This document shows, piece after piece, positions 5,883 to 14,004 of a stretch of DNA of 59,545 bases. Origin of the DNA: an unicellular cyanobacterium SU3 (GTDB lineage: Bacteria; Cyanobacteriota; Cyanobacteriia; Cyanobacteriales; Microcystaceae). The notes beneath the pieces were generated by a model. The model saw only the letters and a program-made list of their open reading frames with translations. It did not search any database and was not told the origin of the DNA. The position numbers and the translations under genes were made by a program. The first letter of the stretch is position 1, and each line of letters begins with the position of its first letter. The stretch lies in NCBI GenBank assembly GCA_002172675.1, contig NETF01000164.1, positions 1 to 59,545 on the forward strand. Direction: 5' to 3'.

Positions 5883-6515
5883 ATGATAGCTCATTCTGAC
5901 TTATCCCCCCCTGCAGATTCTTCTCGTCAAGCCTTGTCAAAAGGACTACGGAATAATATTTTTTGCCAAACCCAAAACAACAATAATCAAGGGTTTACCT
6001 TAATTGAATTATTGGTTGTTGTGATTATTTTGGGGGTTTTAAGTGCGATCTCTCTCCCTCAAATATTACAAATCATTGGACGTGGGAGAGAAGCAGAAGC
6101 TAGAAGTTTAATGGGGGCAATGAATCGCGCCCAACAAGCTTATTTTTACGAATACAGGACTTTTGCTCAAAGTGCTGCCGAGTTAGAAGTCCCAGTGGGT
6201 AACGAAAAATACTATATTGTTTTTGTCAATGACACTAACGATTTTACAGTGGGAGGCTTACAGGGGGCAAAAGGAAGAAATAATCAAAATAAGGGAACTC
6301 GTGATCATGTTGCAGGTGTTGGATATGATCCCATTAATAGAACCTACAGTACCGTAGTTTGTCGTTCTATTGACCCAACCACTAACTATACTATTACTGG
6401 TTTAACATCTAGTGATCCTACCCTTGGGACAGGAACAGTTGCTGCCGTAACAGGAGGAACAAATGCTCAATGTGTTCAAAGTGCCGGAGTAGAAACAGTA
6501 GAAGAATTAAAATAA
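5883..6515 (+). CDS. Type IV pilin-like protein with a long leader
   Basis: The class III signal G-FTLIELLVVVIILGVLSA is clear, with Glu5 of the mature protein present. From the ATG at 5883 the leader is 37 residues, long for a prepilin. A TTG at 5865 would add six more. No strong ribosome binding site distinguishes them. The mature part shares RSLMGAMNRAQQA, LEVPVGNEKYY, GTRD..AGVGYDPINR and a Cys-containing C-terminus with the first pilin. The two genes therefore look like diverged duplicates. It converges on the GT39 gene, 12 bp away. Confidence 0.85.
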   Translation: MIAHSDLSPPADSSRQALSKGLRNNIFCQTQNNNNQGFTLIELLVVVIILGVLSAISLPQILQIIGRGREAEARSLMGAMNRAQQAYFYEYRTFAQSAAELEVPVGNEKYYIVFVNDTNDFTVGGLQGAKGRNNQNKGTRDHVAGVGYDPINRTYSTVVCRSIDPTTNYTITGLTSSDPTLGTGTVAAVTGGTNAQCVQSAGVETVEELK

Positions 6516-6527
6516 CTAGACTCTTTC

Positions 6528-7874
6528 TTAGAAATAAACGTTATTACCGGTCCAATAAGGGGAACTAATGACTAACAACAAACTAACATACATTCCCCAC
6601 AGTAAAACTGTAATAAATTGAGGATTGCGTCGGATAATTAAAGCCGAAGTAACAGCCCACGTCAAAGTGATCGCTATTAACGTTAAGATTAAGAGGAAGC
6701 GATCGGATAATAAGGTGAAATCAAACGGAAAATTAAAAAAAATGCCCAGACTAATGATAGTAATTACCCCAGATAAGCTTAATAGAATCAGCGGCCAAGT
6801 TGGGGGATAAGGACGATCAGTCGGCCAATTATGAACTTCACTTAACATCAGTCCACTAGCCAAAGCTAAAGCAGGATAAAAAGGCAAAAGATAACTCATT
6901 GTATCTAGAGGAAGAATAAAGACAATTCCTCCATAAACCCCCCCCCAAACAAGAATTAATTTAGCCCATCCCCAGTTGAGAGATTTACAAGCTAATCTAA
7001 CACCATAAATAGCAAAAATTAGCCAAGGCCAAGAATATTTAATAATAGCCAAAGGATAATCGGTCAAAGAGAGAAAAAAGTTATGCCAACCTCTCTGTAA
7101 TGAGTGCAAAAAAATTTCATTTAAAAAAGGTTGTCCATAAACTAACCATTCCATCCAGTACCAAGTTAAAGCCGGTAAAACTCCCAGACTAACCCCCACC
7201 CAAAAATAGATAGAACTTAATAGTCTAGGGGTATCCCAAGCCAAAAAAATAATTAATAGAACGGTCATTAAATAGCCTATTAACCCTTGAGTCAAGAATA
7301 ACCCACTTAAACTTAAACCAACCCCTAAAGACCAACGAAAATCACGACGCGATCGCAACACACATAACACTGTTAAAATTGTCCAAAACAGTACAATTCC
7401 GTCTAACATGGCGAGACGACCCCAACGAACGACGGGAAAGAGCATCAAGTAAACTAAGGCACTCAACACAGCCGGTCGCCAGAGGACAAAAATTTCTCGT
7501 GCTACGGCGTACAATAATGGCACAGAAACTGAGGCAAAGATAGCTCCTATGAAACGAAGTCTTCCGGGGGTTAGCTCGTTTTTAACACCCCCTAGGGTTA
7601 ATAAGAATAAGCCTAAAACGGGATGCTGATGATAGGGTTGACCTTCTAAGGTAGGAAATAGCCAATCTCCTGATAAAAAAGATTTTTGTGCCGTTTCTTG
7701 AACCAATTGGCCAATAATGCGTTCTGAGTCCAATAAAGGAGAACTATCGAGGTTAGAAGCCAACAAAATGAGTGCGATGACCAATAAACCGACCCAAGAA
7801 CAAAGACTACGCCAGGTCTCACTCCGTGGATGTAACGATTTTAAAGGATGCCAAGTGAATGTTTTCGAGTTCAT
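6528..7874 (-). CDS. GT39/ArnT-like integral membrane glycosyltransferase
   Basis: A 448-aa polytopic protein. After a short cytoplasmic start, the first membrane helix (about residues 26-42) leads into the acidic DSERIIGQLVQETAQ segment and a periplasmic loop with HQHPVLGLFLL, as in GT39 enzymes that use polyprenyl-phosphate sugars. About ten further hydrophobic helices follow. The C-terminus ends soon after the last helix (SPYWTGNNVYF), shorter than I expect for this family, so a truncated tail is possible. The convergent neighbour is a pilin, which makes pilin glycosylation a reasonable guess but no more. Confidence 0.8.
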   Translation of the reverse strand: MNSKTFTWHPLKSLHPRSETWRSLCSWVGLLVIALILLASNLDSSPLLDSERIIGQLVQETAQKSFLSGDWLFPTLEGQPYHQHPVLGLFLLTLGGVKNELTPGRLRFIGAIFASVSVPLLYAVAREIFVLWRPAVLSALVYLMLFPVVRWGRLAMLDGIVLFWTILTVLCVLRSRRDFRWSLGVGLSLSGLFLTQGLIGYLMTVLLIIFLAWDTPRLLSSIYFWVGVSLGVLPALTWYWMEWLVYGQPFLNEIFLHSLQRGWHNFFLSLTDYPLAIIKYSWPWLIFAIYGVRLACKSLNWGWAKLILVWGGVYGGIVFILPLDTMSYLLPFYPALALASGLMLSEVHNWPTDRPYPPTWPLILLSLSGVITIISLGIFFNFPFDFTLLSDRFLLILTLIAITLTWAVTSALIIRRNPQFITVLLWGMYVSLLLVISSPYWTGNNVYF

Positions 7875-8100
7875 AGGGATGGGAATAGGTTACCAATATA
7901 ATTTAAAGATACGTTGCTGTTAGTAACTGTTATCGAGGAAGTACGAGAGGATGAAACCCTAACCCCACTCTATAAAAATCTTAATCTACTCCTTCAAAAA
8001 CTGCACTGTCAATTTTGAAAAATCTTAATCCCTATAGTAGAAAACCGAATGCTATATTAAAGTACCTATAGATTAAAGGCGATGGCCTCTGTAAAAAAAG

Positions 8101-9657
8101 ATGTTTGGTTTTATTGCTTCTTTTAACGGTGTCTTTAATAAAAATGTAAAATATTTAACCTTAGCAACCCTTACAGCGAGTTTAGTGGTTTTGCCTGTTT
8201 ATGCACAATCAAGACTAACAAGACTCATTTTCATTTATCCTCCTCTTAATTTATCGTTGGGGGTTGATTCATTAGAACTGTTTGCCAATGAGGGAGTGGT
8301 GAATAATGAGTTAGCCTATTATATGAATTTAGCAGGGGTCAATGAAGAGCAAAAACAAGCCTTTCGACAAGCGTTACTGAAAAAAGCCGATCTCAACCCG
8401 GTAGAAGTGTCTCGTTTTTTCAATACGCCAATGGGAGAAGAACTGTTAACCCGTGTGGGTAACTTATTTTCCATTCAAGGGGGACGCAATGGTAAATATG
8501 CCCTGAGAGGGGCGATGGTTCAAGCTGCTTTTGACGAACAAGAAGGATTAACCTTGCTCAATTTTCTCCGTCATTTAGCGGTTAATATGCAGTTTAACCT
8601 CTTAGAAGTGTTTGAAGCAGCGAGTCTCCTCGAACGTCTCGGAGAGGGAACGAATGCCATTGTTGCCGAAATGAAAACCTTATCTTTTCAACAAGCACAA
8701 CTGGAGACAGTTCCTGATTTTTCTACACTAGGAGATATTCGTCAGCAGGGGGGTTATGGTGTTGCTCCCACCCGTCAACTAACATTATTTGATGAAAGTC
8801 GTCAAAGAGAGTTTAATCTGTTGTTGGTGCAACCACAACGATGGCGAGAGGGCCAAACCCCTGTTATTATTGTGTCTCATGGTTTGGCTTCTCGTCCGGA
8901 AGATTTTGAACAACGGGCTAAACAGTTGGCTTCCTATGGTTTTGTGGTGGCGTTACCTCAACATCCTGGTAGTGATTTTAAACAACTTGAGGCAATGTTA
9001 CAAGGGTTTTCTCGGGAGGTTTTCAAAGTTAATGAATTTATTGATCGTCCTTTAGATGTTAGTTATGTCATTGATGAATTAGAAAGAAGAAATAACATAG
9101 AATTTGAGGGACGATTAGACTTAAATAATGTGGGGGTTATGGGTCATTCTTTTGGGGGATATAACGCCCTGGCTGTTGCTGGTGCTTCTTTAAATTTTGC
9201 TACTTTAGAAGAAACTTGTAATCGAGATGTTTGGGGACCTAATCTTTCTTTGTTATTACAATGTCGGGCGTTAGAATTGCCTCGAAAAAATTATGATTTT
9301 CGAGATGAACGAGTTACTTCTGCTTTGGTGATTAATCCTGTTACTAGCGCAGTGTTTGGGGCTGAAGGACTCTCTAATGTGACTATTCCTGTGCTGTTAG
9401 GGGCTGGAAGTAGTGATCCAGCAACGCCTGCTGCCATTGAACAATTAAAAGCGTTTGTTTGGATTAATACTGATGATAAATATTTTGTTTTAGTGGAAGG
9501 ACAGGCTCATGTCAACTTTTCTCAATTAGATGGTCAAATGAAAGCGGTGTTAGATTCTTTACCTGAATTGAAACTTCCTAAACAGCAAATTCTTGATACC
9601 TACGGTAATGCTTTATTAGTTGCTTTTGCTGAGGTTCATACGGCTAATAATGAGTAG
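8101..9657 (+). CDS. DUF1400 alpha/beta hydrolase, secreted, with C-terminal nonsense codon
   Basis: A 518-aa protein with an N-terminal signal peptide (hydrophobic stretch near residues 18-35 ending in YAQ), then a cyanobacterial DUF1400 region (about 40-170). The C-terminal alpha/beta hydrolase domain has PVIIVSHGLASRPEDF, the nucleophile elbow GHSFGGYNA, and a late His in EGQAHVNF. It resembles dienelactone hydrolase or platelet-activating-factor acetylhydrolase folds. The TAG at 9655 is probably not the original end, because the same frame stays open to 9828. The substrate is unknown. Confidence 0.85.
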   Translation: MFGFIASFNGVFNKNVKYLTLATLTASLVVLPVYAQSRLTRLIFIYPPLNLSLGVDSLELFANEGVVNNELAYYMNLAGVNEEQKQAFRQALLKKADLNPVEVSRFFNTPMGEELLTRVGNLFSIQGGRNGKYALRGAMVQAAFDEQEGLTLLNFLRHLAVNMQFNLLEVFEAASLLERLGEGTNAIVAEMKTLSFQQAQLETVPDFSTLGDIRQQGGYGVAPTRQLTLFDESRQREFNLLLVQPQRWREGQTPVIIVSHGLASRPEDFEQRAKQLASYGFVVALPQHPGSDFKQLEAMLQGFSREVFKVNEFIDRPLDVSYVIDELERRNNIEFEGRLDLNNVGVMGHSFGGYNALAVAGASLNFATLEETCNRDVWGPNLSLLLQCRALELPRKNYDFRDERVTSALVINPVTSAVFGAEGLSNVTIPVLLGAGSSDPATPAAIEQLKAFVWINTDDKYFVLVEGQAHVNFSQLDGQMKAVLDSLPELKLPKQQILDTYGNALLVAFAEVHTANNE

Positions 9658-9828
9658 TATCGTCCTTTGTTAACGGCTAGTTATGGTAATTATATTAGTC
9701 GACAACCTAATCCTATGTATCTTGTAAGAAGTGAGGCTGAAGTTCCATTAAGTGAGTTATTTAATAGTAGAAAAACTTCAAGAATTCCAGCCATTTATCC
9801 CCGTAATCTTATTCCTAATAATGACTAA
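9658..9828 (+). pseudogene. In-frame continuation of the DUF1400 hydrolase beyond a TAG
   Basis: Directly after the TAG the same frame runs 56 codons to TAA at 9826-9828. It contains YRPLLTASYGNYISRQPNPM and YLVRSEAEVPLSEL, which looks like a normal family C-terminus. The TAA overlaps the cobM ATG (9821) by 8 bases, the spacing expected for adjacent coupled genes. One base change from a CAG or similar codon would explain the stop. Readthrough or a sequencing error are the alternatives. Confidence 0.7.
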
Positions 9829-10594
9829 TTTAAACCCTCCTGTTTATTTTATTGGTGCTGGACCCGGTGATCCAGACTTATTAACTTTAAAAGCATATAA
9901 AATTATTAGTCAAGCTGATGTTATTTTATATGCTGATTCTTTGGTTCCTAAGCAAATTTTAACAGATGTTCGTCAAGATTGTGAGTTAATTCCCACAGGA
10001 AATAAAACCCTAGAAGATATTATGAAAATTATGATTAATAGGGTTAAAAATAATAAATCTGTGATCCGTCTTCACTCAGGAGATTTAACCCTTTATAGTG
10101 CAATTCATGAACAAATTTCTATTCTTTCAAAAGAAAAAATTAACTTTGAGTTAATACCAGGAATTAGCGCATTCCAAGCAGCAGCAGCAAAAATAGGATC
10201 AGAATTGACTATTCCTGATTTAGTTCAGACTATTATTTTAACCCGTGTTAGTGGCAGTGCGTCTCAAGTTCCTGATGCTGAAAAATTAGAAAGTTTAGCA
10301 ACCCATCAAGCTAGTTTATGTTTATATTTAGCTGCTCGTCATGTGAAAAAGTCTCAAGAAAAATTACTAAAATATTATCCTTCCAATACTCCCGTTGCTA
10401 TTTGTTTTCGGATTGGTTGGCCGGATGAAAAAATATACATTGTTCCGTTAGAAAAAATGACAGAAGTGACAGAAGAAGAAAATTTAATTAGGACAACTCT
10501 CTATTTAATTAGCCCTGCTTTAAATACTCAACAAAATTATCGTTCTCAACTTTATCATCCTCAACATAGTCATCTATTTAGACCCAAAAATTAA
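9821..10594 (+). CDS. cobM: Precorrin-4 C(11)-methyltransferase
   Basis: From the ATG at 9821 the 257-aa protein starts MTNLNPPVYFIGAGPGDPDL, the SAM-binding N-terminus of the tetrapyrrole methylase family. LYADSLVP, HSGDLTLYSAIHEQ and GISAFQAAAA follow in order, matching CobM/CbiF. It transfers a methyl group to C-11 of the corrin ring during cobalamin synthesis. A longer frame from 9752 overlaps the preceding gene and is unlikely. cobN, another cobalamin gene, lies 4 kb downstream on the other strand. Confidence 0.93.
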   Translation: MTNLNPPVYFIGAGPGDPDLLTLKAYKIISQADVILYADSLVPKQILTDVRQDCELIPTGNKTLEDIMKIMINRVKNNKSVIRLHSGDLTLYSAIHEQISILSKEKINFELIPGISAFQAAAAKIGSELTIPDLVQTIILTRVSGSASQVPDAEKLESLATHQASLCLYLAARHVKKSQEKLLKYYPSNTPVAICFRIGWPDEKIYIVPLEKMTEVTEEENLIRTTLYLISPALNTQQNYRSQLYHPQHSHLFRPKN

Positions 10595-10644
10595 CTATCT
10601 ATAGCAGTATAAAAATTGGTTAGGACATTGTTGCATTTTTAATC

Positions 10645-10672
10645 GTCATTCCGAGGGAACGAGGAATCTTTT
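10645..10672. repeat. Dispersed repeat E, diverged copy 4
   Basis: GTCATTCCGAGGGAACGAGG followed by AATCTTTTT matches the core of the three copies in the pilin/TA island. It has one extra G and a different right side. Confidence 0.65.
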
Positions 10673-10727
10673 TAACTTCCTAACTATAATGATTAGTGCT
10701 ATCCACTTCAATGGATAAAAAATAAAC

Positions 10728-10794
10728 GTAAGGTGGGCAATTAAAAAGCCTAGAAACCTAATCTAGAAACTATTTTAGACATTGCCCACCCTAC
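10728..10794. repeat. Palindromic intergenic element, 67 bp
   Basis: GTAAGGTGGGCAAT (10728-10741) is the inverted repeat of ATTGCCCACCCTAC (10781-10794), with one mismatch in 14. An inner CTAGA/TCTAG stem lies between them. Elements with GTAGGGTGGGCA-type ends are typical non-coding palindromes in cyanobacteria. Here it lies between the convergent cobM and cysQ genes and may also act as a terminator, although no T-run follows. Confidence 0.65.
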
Positions 10795-10819
10795 AGATAG
10801 TTTAATTAATAATTATTAA

Positions 10820-11677
10820 TTATCCATTATCAATTTTAGCTAAAAGTTCGGTGGCTTTCTTGCATAATTCTTCATGACAATGACCATTACTCGCGATTAA
10901 ACAACCCCATTGACGGACATCTCCCCGATTATAAATGATGGGATCACCGTTTTCATGGGTAAATTTTCCTCCTGCTTCAGTTAAGATTAATTCTGGTGCG
11001 GCAAAGTCCCAATCTTTGGCCGCAGATTTGCCAGAAAGAGAGATATAAATATCGGAAGTTTTTTCTAATAAAGTGGAAATTTTCCCCCCGACACTGCCCA
11101 TATAAATGCGATCTTTTAAAGGTAAAGCCTCAATTAAAGCTTGAAAGCGATCGTCTCTATGGGTACGACTGACCACTAAATATAAATCTTCTAATTTATT
11201 GCGTTCGGATACTTTAATCGGGGTAATTTCACCGTCTTTGGTTTCGACAAAAGTACCGTGTCCTTTACTAGCATAATAAATTTTTTGTGCTTCAGGAATA
11301 GCAACCACAGCCACCATCGGACGGCCTTGATAAGCTAGAGCAATATGTAAGGCATATTCGCCGGTTTTATCAATAAAATCTCTGGTCCCATCGAGGGGAT
11401 CAATAATCCAAACCCAATCTTTAGGAATGGGTTCCGTTCCTTTATGGGTTTCTTCACTCAAATAACCAAAGGTATCTTCCTGAAAAACTGCCTTTAATTT
11501 TTCTAAAATGTAACGATTCGCGGCAAGATCAGCAGCAGTTACAGGCCCATCTTTTTTATCTTCATTAACCTTTAAATCCCCTTCTCCTCGATAATAGGAA
11601 CTGAGGATATTCGCAGCCCCCCAACCGACAGAACGGGCAATCACTTCGATTTCTCCTAATTTTTGGGTCTGTGTCAT
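10820..11677 (-). CDS. cysQ: 3'(2'),5'-bisphosphate nucleotidase, inositol monophosphatase superfamily
   Basis: A 285-aa protein with the metal-binding motifs of the family in order: GPVTAADLAAN, the GYLSEE acidic pair, WIIDPLDGTRDF, and the late AAKDWDFAAPELILTEAGG. This set matches CysQ, which hydrolyses 3'-phosphoadenosine 5'-phosphate to AMP during sulfate assimilation and is inhibited by Li+. Some members also act on fructose-1,6-bisphosphate or inositol phosphate, so the substrate is not certain. It faces cobM. Confidence 0.85.
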   Translation of the reverse strand: MTQTQKLGEIEVIARSVGWGAANILSSYYRGEGDLKVNEDKKDGPVTAADLAANRYILEKLKAVFQEDTFGYLSEETHKGTEPIPKDWVWIIDPLDGTRDFIDKTGEYALHIALAYQGRPMVAVVAIPEAQKIYYASKGHGTFVETKDGEITPIKVSERNKLEDLYLVVSRTHRDDRFQALIEALPLKDRIYMGSVGGKISTLLEKTSDIYISLSGKSAAKDWDFAAPELILTEAGGKFTHENGDPIIYNRGDVRQWGCLIASNGHCHEELCKKATELLAKIDNG

Positions 11678-11740
11678 CGTTTAATTAATCCCTTGCTGAT
11701 TACACTGTTATTAATTTTAGGTCAGTTGTGGCCGTTATTA

Positions 11741-11775
11741 ACAATAAAAATAGGGATAGGTGTTTTCTATCCCTA
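11741..11775 (-). terminator. Rho-independent terminator of sodB
   Basis: On the minus strand TAGGGATAG pairs with CTATCCCTA (forward 11767-11775 and 11751-11759), followed by TTTTTATTGT. It lies about 30 bases after the sodB stop codon. Confidence 0.85.
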
Positions 11776-11802
11776 AACTAATAAAGTTATTAATTGGTAA
11801 AC

Positions 11803-12405
11803 TTAGGAAGCTTTAGACATATTGTCAGCGACAAAATCCCAGTTAATTAAGTTATTAATAAACGTATCAATATAACCAGGACGGCTATTTTGATAGTCTA
11901 AATAATAGGCGTGTTCCCAGACATCCATGGTTAATAACGGGGTTTGTCCGGAAGTAATAGGATTTTCTGCGTTGAGGGTTTTAACAACTTTTAAAGTGCC
12001 GTTATCAAGCACTAACCAAGCCCAACCGCTACCGAATTGAGTTGCACCTGCCTTTTTAAATTCTTCAACAAATTTGTCAAAGCTACCAAAATCAGCATTA
12101 ATTTTATCAGCTAAGGCACCAGTGGGTTGACCACCGCCACCAGGTTTCATACAATTCCAATAGAAAGAGTGATTCCAAGCTTGGGCAGCATTGTTAAATA
12201 AACCCTGTTTAGAAGCATCACCAGCGATCGCTTTAATGACTTCTTCAATGGGTTTAGAATCATGATCTGTGCCTTCTACTGCTGCATTATACTTGCTCAC
12301 GTAGGAAGCATGGTGCTTGTCGTGGTGGAATTCTAAGGTACTCTTACTAATGTGAGGCTCTAATGCAGTATAGTCGTAAGGTAAATTAGGTAGTTCGTAT
12401 CCCAT
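11803..12405 (-). CDS. sodB: Superoxide dismutase [Fe]
   Basis: A 200-aa cytosolic Fe-type enzyme. The four metal ligands are H27 (EFHHDKHH), H79 (WNHSFYW), D161 and H165 (MDVWEHAYY). Gln75 in NNAAQAWNH is the hallmark position that separates Fe enzymes from Mn enzymes, and GGGGQPTG also fits FeSOD. It converts superoxide to oxygen and hydrogen peroxide. A GAGGA ribosome binding site precedes the ATG. It is a single-gene unit with its own terminator. Confidence 0.96.
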   Translation of the reverse strand: MGYELPNLPYDYTALEPHISKSTLEFHHDKHHASYVSKYNAAVEGTDHDSKPIEEVIKAIAGDASKQGLFNNAAQAWNHSFYWNCMKPGGGGQPTGALADKINADFGSFDKFVEEFKKAGATQFGSGWAWLVLDNGTLKVVKTLNAENPITSGQTPLLTMDVWEHAYYLDYQNSRPGYIDTFINNLINWDFVADNMSKAS

Positions 12406-12753
12406 AAGTATTCTATCCTCTATCGATTGCTGCGATGGATCTTGATTAAGTTTGCCTGATTATGACCTAGACTTGCCAGATTAAGGGCAGTTTTGAGTCA
12501 TTGCAATAAAACTTAACACTTAAATTTTAACTTAAAAGGTGACGGAATCCAAATCAATAAATCTGTTTGGTTGGTTAGTGGATTTTGAGAAAGGTTGGGT
12601 TAAATTCACCTTAAGAACCACACACTGTCTTATTGTTTATATGAAAGACATATTATGTTAAAGTCACCTTCGCCCTCAGATTCTATCATTAATCGAAGGC
12701 ATATTTATCTACATTTCGGAATATTCTCTCCTTTGAATTAAGTAAATATACCT
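12406..12753. other. 348-bp gap with the sodB upstream region
   Basis: The gap lies between the sodB start and the 3' end of the SLOG gene, both on the minus strand. It must hold the sodB promoter. No convincing -35/-10 pair, hairpin terminator or small gene stands out. Only short scattered AAGGTGA words recur. Confidence 0.4.
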
Positions 12754-13257
12754 TTATTCTTTCTGAAGGTTAAATATTTTTTGTATATGCTTCATTGTTG
12801 TCTTAGTATCCACTGCAATAAAAGTTAAGTTAGGAGATAAATTCTTAAATAATTCTTGACTTTCTAGATGTTCACTTAATAAAATAACGGGTTTTCTATT
12901 TTTCAATGCTAAAGCTATTTCTGATACAGTTCCTAACCCTATTCCACAGGCAACAATAACATCAGATGACAAAACATTAATATTATTTCTAGCATTTCCT
13001 AAGTCAGTCAGAATGGCAACATCAACAGCATTGGAAACATTATTCGTATGATTGGATGGCAAGATACCGATAGTTAATCCTCCTGCTTCTTTTGCTCCTT
13101 TATTGGCTGCATCCATTACCCCTGCATTACGTCCTCCTGTTAACAATATCCAGTCTTCTTGTCCGATTAATTTTCCTAATTCGTAGGCGTTTTTAATATC
13201 TATTTCTGTTGCTGAGTCTCCTGGACCCATTACTCCAATAATCATTTTTCTCATCAT
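12754..13257 (-). CDS. SLOG/LOG-like nucleotide-binding protein (TIGR00725 family)
   Basis: A 167-aa Rossmann-like protein with IGVMGPGDSA at the start, LLTGGRNAGVMDAANKGAKE (about 38-57) and GIGLGTVSEIALALKNRKPV (about 104-123). This matches the TIGR00725 SLOG group, related to LOG cytokinin-activating and Fic/DprA-like proteins. The PGGxGT motif of true LOG phosphoribohydrolases appears here as GIGLGT, so catalytic activity is doubtful. The start overlaps the Uma2 stop (TAATG), so the two form an operon. Confidence 0.82.
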   Translation of the reverse strand: MMRKMIIGVMGPGDSATEIDIKNAYELGKLIGQEDWILLTGGRNAGVMDAANKGAKEAGGLTIGILPSNHTNNVSNAVDVAILTDLGNARNNINVLSSDVIVACGIGLGTVSEIALALKNRKPVILLSEHLESQELFKNLSPNLTFIAVDTKTTMKHIQKIFNLQKE

Positions 13258-13916
13258 TAGACCAACCCAGGAACTTTACGATAAATATTCTCTATTGAAC
13301 CCTGATAATTAATACTCAAAAATTCGACTTCATCTCCTACTTGATATATTTTTTCTGTCCAAGTTCCTGACTCATCACGACAATAACATTCAACTTTTAT
13401 TTTATCTTGATGAATAAGAATATACTCTTTTAAAGTAGGACAAGTTTGATAATCACTGAACTTTTGACCAACGGTCAGAGCAGGCTCCGTCGTTGTACGG
13501 CGGAGTAATCTCTGACCTCTATCAAATGCTTCTGTTGATTTTGATAATACTTCTATCAAAAGAAGAGGATAAAGAATAAAATCATCGGTATTATCAATTT
13601 CCCTTTCATCGCAAACAACAGCAATATCTGGATAATAATAACAATTGGCTTCTTCTAGTCTTACCTTAATATCTGAATTTAAAACAAGACAAGGACTATC
13701 TGCAAGATGAATATTTAATAAGGTTGTTAAATTTGCCCCCAAAACAATATGAGACTTTTTTGCCCCTACCATTGCATAAACTTGTCCCTTTCGGTATTCA
13801 TGTTTGATAGGACTGACTCTTTCTCCTTCTAAATAAGTTTCTGGAGAGATATAAAAGAATTGATTATTTGTTACCATAATTGATGTCGTAGTTTCTACCC
13901 GTCCATAAATCTCCAT
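13257..13916 (-). CDS. Uma2-family (DUF820) putative endonuclease with in-frame insertion
   Basis: A 219-aa protein of the Uma2 restriction-endonuclease-like fold, very expanded in cyanobacteria. The usual landmarks are KHEYRKGQVYAMVGA near 37-51, a YPDIAVV strand with its acidic residue, and LLIEVLSKSTEAFDRG. Between DRGQ and KFSDYQ, normally contiguous in the family, lie 16 extra residues encoded by a 48-bp palindromic insertion (13465-13517). The insertion keeps the frame. Whether the enzyme still works is unknown, and the family function itself is unproven. Confidence 0.85.
   Translation of the reverse strand: MEIYGRVETTTSIMVTNNQFFYISPETYLEGERVSPIKHEYRKGQVYAMVGAKKSHIVLGANLTTLLNIHLADSPCLVLNSDIKVRLEEANCYYYPDIAVVCDEREIDNTDDFILYPLLLIEVLSKSTEAFDRGQRLLRRTTTEPALTVGQKFSDYQTCPTLKEYILIHQDKIKVECYCRDESGTWTEKIYQVGDEVEFLSINYQGSIENIYRKVPGLV
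13465..13517. repeat. 48-bp palindromic element inserted in frame in the Uma2 gene
   Basis: TGACC occurs at 13465-13469 and 13513-13517, exactly 48 bases apart, and could be a 5-bp target duplication. Inside, GGTCAGAG (13473-13480) pairs with CTCTGACC (13510-13517). An inner stem CTCCGTCG/CGGCGGAG, with one mismatch, surrounds a short loop. Removing one 48-bp unit restores DRGQKFSDYQ, the usual family sequence. Confidence 0.75.
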
Positions 13917-14004
13917 CTAAATTAATTGTACTCTATACTTATTGATATGTTTAATAAATAGGATCGCATTTCTATTTTTTAGTTTGTGCAGTTAAAATGA
14001 AAAG

